Below the pieces are notes generated by a model. It made no database searches. It saw nothing but the letters and a program-made list of their open reading frames with translations, and was not told the origin of the DNA. Both the position numbers and the translations under genes were made by a program. This document shows positions 3,296 through 5,131 of a stretch of 5,131 nt of DNA, piece after piece. The stretch is taken from assembly GCA_964528085.1 (NCBI GenBank), contig CAZGRE010000068.1, positions 1-5,131 of the forward strand, in the 5' to 3' direction. The stretch is from B2-G16 sp964528085. Its GTDB lineage: Bacteria > Bipolaricaulota > Bipolaricaulia > UBA7950 > UBA9294. The number at the start of each line of letters is the position of its first letter. Within the stretch, counting starts at the first letter, position 1.

Positions 3296-5131
3296 TTACG
3301 GGGTCACGATGATCGGGACCAAGAGCGCTTTCCCCTGTCCGAACACGATCCAGAAGAAGTGCCTCCCCGGTGGGAGGTCCTCCGTTCCGATGTCGAGGAC
3401 GTACGTGTTCCCGTTTTCATAATGGCCGGAGAACGAGTAGACTGACATGTCGAGCTCCCCTCCACCGCCGGCCCCGTTGAATCCCGGTCTGTCGACGTTC
3501 ACCCACGGCCAACCGGTCTTCCTCCGCTCCTGGCGCGGTAGGGGGAAGCCGACCTGTACCACCTGACCGGCACGGACCGTAGCCGGCTCTATTCCGACTA
3601 GCTGTTCAAGGTCTTCGAGTGCAGGGGAGTTGGATGCCCCGGCCGTCCCGGCCAGTGGGCGCCCCTTCTCATCGAGGCCGTGGGTGAGGATCCCGCTGTT
3701 GGTGTGCCAGTTGTCCGCTGTGTCCGGCCCGAGGGGGTCGATCCGTTCCATCGTTGCGAACGTGCTCGCGCTCCCAGCGGCCCAACCGTCGCGTCCAAGA
3801 TAGGAGGTGTTCGCCGTGTCGACGAGGTTCCCGTCCGCATCGAACAGTGCGATGACCTCACCCCGGTCGGAGAGCTCAAGCTCGAGGGTGCGGGAGGTGT
3901 CATAGAGAACGCCTGCTTTCACGTCTTCTACCGTCCTGTCGTCCCTGCGCTCGATCGTGTAGTACCCGCTGTTCGCTTCCTCCGCTTCGCTCGTCACGAG
4001 CCATGAGATGCCGCTCGGTTCCTCCTTGATGAAGTGGATCGGTCGGTAGCTCTTCTCCTCCTCGCATGCCGGGACCGATGCGCCCGGGATGATCCCGGAG
4101 AGCTCTATGACCTTCCACTCTTGCTCCTCGGCGGTCGTCGGCCTCGTCCTCCGCCAGCGGATCGTCCAGCCGGTCAGATCGATGGGGGACGTTCCGAGGT
4201 TCCGAAGCTCGATCCATTCATCGCGAGGATCGGCCGCCGTCCCGGCCCAGGCGACCTCATTGATGATCACCCTCCCCTCGCATTCGGCTGCCGAGGGGCT
4301 CGTCCCACCGCCTCCGCCGATCACCGGTGTCACGCCGATCGTCACCTTGGCGGTGTACGTTCCGCCGTGTCCATCGGAGATCGTGTAGGTGAAGGAGTCC
4401 GTACCGGAGAAGCCGTCAGCCGGTGTATAGGTGAACGTCCCGCCCTCGTTCCGGAGCGTTCCATTTGCAGGCTGAGTGAAGGACACCACCGCCAAAGGAT
4501 CCCCATCCGGATCGGTGTCATTAGCGAGTGGGTCGATGATGAGCGGAACGCCTTCCTCGGTCGTTGCGCTGTCATCCTGGGCGAGCGGAGGGTCGTTCAC
4601 CGCAGCGACGGCGACGACCACATCGGCGGTGCTCGTCCCCCCCTTCCCGTCAGAGACGGTGTAGGAGAAGGTGTCGACCCCACTGAATCCGGGCTCTGGG
4701 GTATAGATAACATCTGTTCCATCGCTCGAAGCGACCCCGTGTTCAGGGGGTTCCACCGATTCGACCGCCAGGCGGTCGCCATCCGGATCCGAGTCGTTTG
4801 ACAGAACGGGTATCGTCACCGGGGTATCCTCGTCTGTGACGGCACCGTCGCCTTGGGCGAGGGGCGGATCGTTTGACGCTGCGACCGAAACGCTAACGGT
4901 CGCTGTATCTGTACCTCCGTTCCCGTCGGAGACGACGTAGGTGAAGGTTTCAACCCCGCTGAACCCCTCATCAGGGATGTAGGAGATCGCGGTCTTGGCG
5001 TTCAGGACCGATCCGTGTGCGGGCTGCGCAACCGACTCTACAAGGAGGAAGTCCTTGTCCTGATCCGAGTCGTTCTCCAAGACTGGGATCGTTACCAACG
5101 TCCCTTCCTCGGTGGTAGCGCTGTCATCCTG
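3296..5131 (-). CDS. Partial surface/secreted protein: tandem-95 cadherin-like repeats, Lamin Tail Domain, unknown C-terminal domain
   Basis: The minus-strand frame is open from the window edge (5131) to TAA at 3298-3296; 611 C-terminal residues are visible and the start is missing (an internal TTG at 5098 is not a real start). Visible residues 1-90, 91-182 and 183-270 are cadherin-like repeats (tandem-95/VCBS/Big_9 type). Each has an acidic LANDTDPDGDPL-like motif, a YTP..GFSG.D.F.Y motif and SDG.GGT, ending NDPPLAQ in the first two. A Gly-rich linker (272-276) leads to a Lamin Tail Domain: VIINEVAWAGTAADPRDEWI (289-308), then ELRNLGTSPIDLTGWTIRW, with the family-like TMERIDPLGPDTADNWHTN at 460-478. 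The last ~110 residues are beta-rich and unrecognised, ending in IIVTP. No C-terminal anchor or sorting motif is seen. Such repeats usually bind calcium and form extended rods outside the cell, so a surface adhesin or exoprotein is likely (inference). It converges on the floA operon. Confidence 0.88.
   Translation of the reverse strand, partial: QDDSATTEEGTLVTIPVLENDSDQDKDFLLVESVAQPAHGSVLNAKTAISYIPDEGFSGVETFTYVVSDGNGGTDTATVSVSVAASNDPPLAQGDGAVTDEDTPVTIPVLSNDSDPDGDRLAVESVEPPEHGVASSDGTDVIYTPEPGFSGVDTFSYTVSDGKGGTSTADVVVAVAAVNDPPLAQDDSATTEEGVPLIIDPLANDTDPDGDPLAVVSFTQPANGTLRNEGGTFTYTPADGFSGTDSFTYTISDGHGGTYTAKVTIGVTPVIGGGGGTSPSAAECEGRVIINEVAWAGTAADPRDEWIELRNLGTSPIDLTGWTIRWRRTRPTTAEEQEWKVIELSGIIPGASVPACEEEKSYRPIHFIKEEPSGISWLVTSEAEEANSGYYTIERRDDRTVEDVKAGVLYDTSRTLELELSDRGEVIALFDADGNLVDTANTSYLGRDGWAAGSASTFATMERIDPLGPDTADNWHTNSGILTHGLDEKGRPLAGTAGASNSPALEDLEQLVGIEPATVRAGQVVQVGFPLPRQERRKTGWPWVNVDRPGFNGAGGGGELDMSVYSFSGHYENGNTYVLDIGTEDLPPGRHFFWIVFGQGKALLVPIIVTP
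4322..5131 (-). repeat. Tandem ~276-bp coding repeats (three visible units, first cut by window edge)
   Basis: Within the repeat protein the units lie at 5131-4862, 4861-4586 and 4585-4322. The LAQ motif recurs after exactly 92 residues (276 bp) twice. At DNA level 4551-4579 and 5103-5131 (two periods apart, 552 bp) match in all but two of 29 positions, so units 1 and 3 are closer to each other there than to unit 2. The array probably continues beyond the window. Confidence 0.85.

Noticed and set aside
4034..4801. Plus-strand 255-codon frame opposite the repeat protein
   Set aside because: Antisense shadow of a gene with convincing repeats and a Lamin Tail Domain; the frame is Arg/Pro-rich with no recognisable domain.
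4322..5131. Regularly spaced repeats as a CRISPR-like array
   Set aside because: The period is 276 bp, coding throughout, and explained by protein domain repeats.

Overview
This GC-rich bacterial window has a compact three-gene plus-strand operon in the middle (708-3177). A degraded insertion sequence lies to its left, and a large minus-strand gene for a probable surface or secreted repeat protein converges from the right. The genes are typical of bacteria. The taxon cannot be fixed from the sequence. High GC, a Lamin-Tail-Domain protein with tandem cadherin-like repeats, and a leaderless-type promoter would suit an uncultured thermophile-type lineage such as Candidatus Bipolaricaulota/Acetothermia, but that is a guess.

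Layout. 1-108 (minus): start of a small charged, helical protein that runs off the window. 109-206: short intergenic stretch with a polypurine run and overlapping inverted repeats. 207-510 (plus): remnant of an IS481-type transposase. It keeps the N-terminal helix-turn-helix and the extreme C-terminal motif, but has a frameshift and has lost the whole DDE catalytic core. 508-541: an unusually A+T-rich hairpin where transposase similarity stops. 542-671: no gene seen, only a small perfect inverted repeat at 642-654. 672-701: near-consensus sigma70 promoter, with its -10 box ending 6 nt before the nfeD ATG. 708-2063: nfeD, long form (ClpP-class serine protease domain, membrane segments, OB-fold). 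2060-3040: floA (flotillin-like SPFH protein), overlapping nfeD by ATGA. 3040-3177: a 45-codon gene of unknown function, overlapping the floA stop by ATGA and preceded by a strong Shine-Dalgarno. 3240-3276: long hairpin terminator shared by the converging units. 3296-5131 (minus): C-terminal 611 residues of a secreted-type protein with three tandem-95/cadherin-like repeats of exactly 92 residues, a Gly-rich linker, a Lamin Tail Domain and an unrecognised beta-rich C-terminal domain.

How the genes work together. NfeD and FloA are a well-known bacterial pair. FloA forms membrane-associated assemblies (functional membrane microdomains), and NfeD is its membrane partner with, in long forms, a Ser-Lys protease domain outside the membrane. 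The overlapping start and stop codons suggest translational coupling through all three genes, which makes the 45-aa product a candidate third partner (inference). No CRISPR array, tRNA, rRNA or clear novel defence system is visible. The points most worth a second look are the leaderless nfeD start, the coupled 45-aa gene, the internally deleted transposase with the adjoining hairpin, and the unassigned C-terminal domain of the repeat protein.
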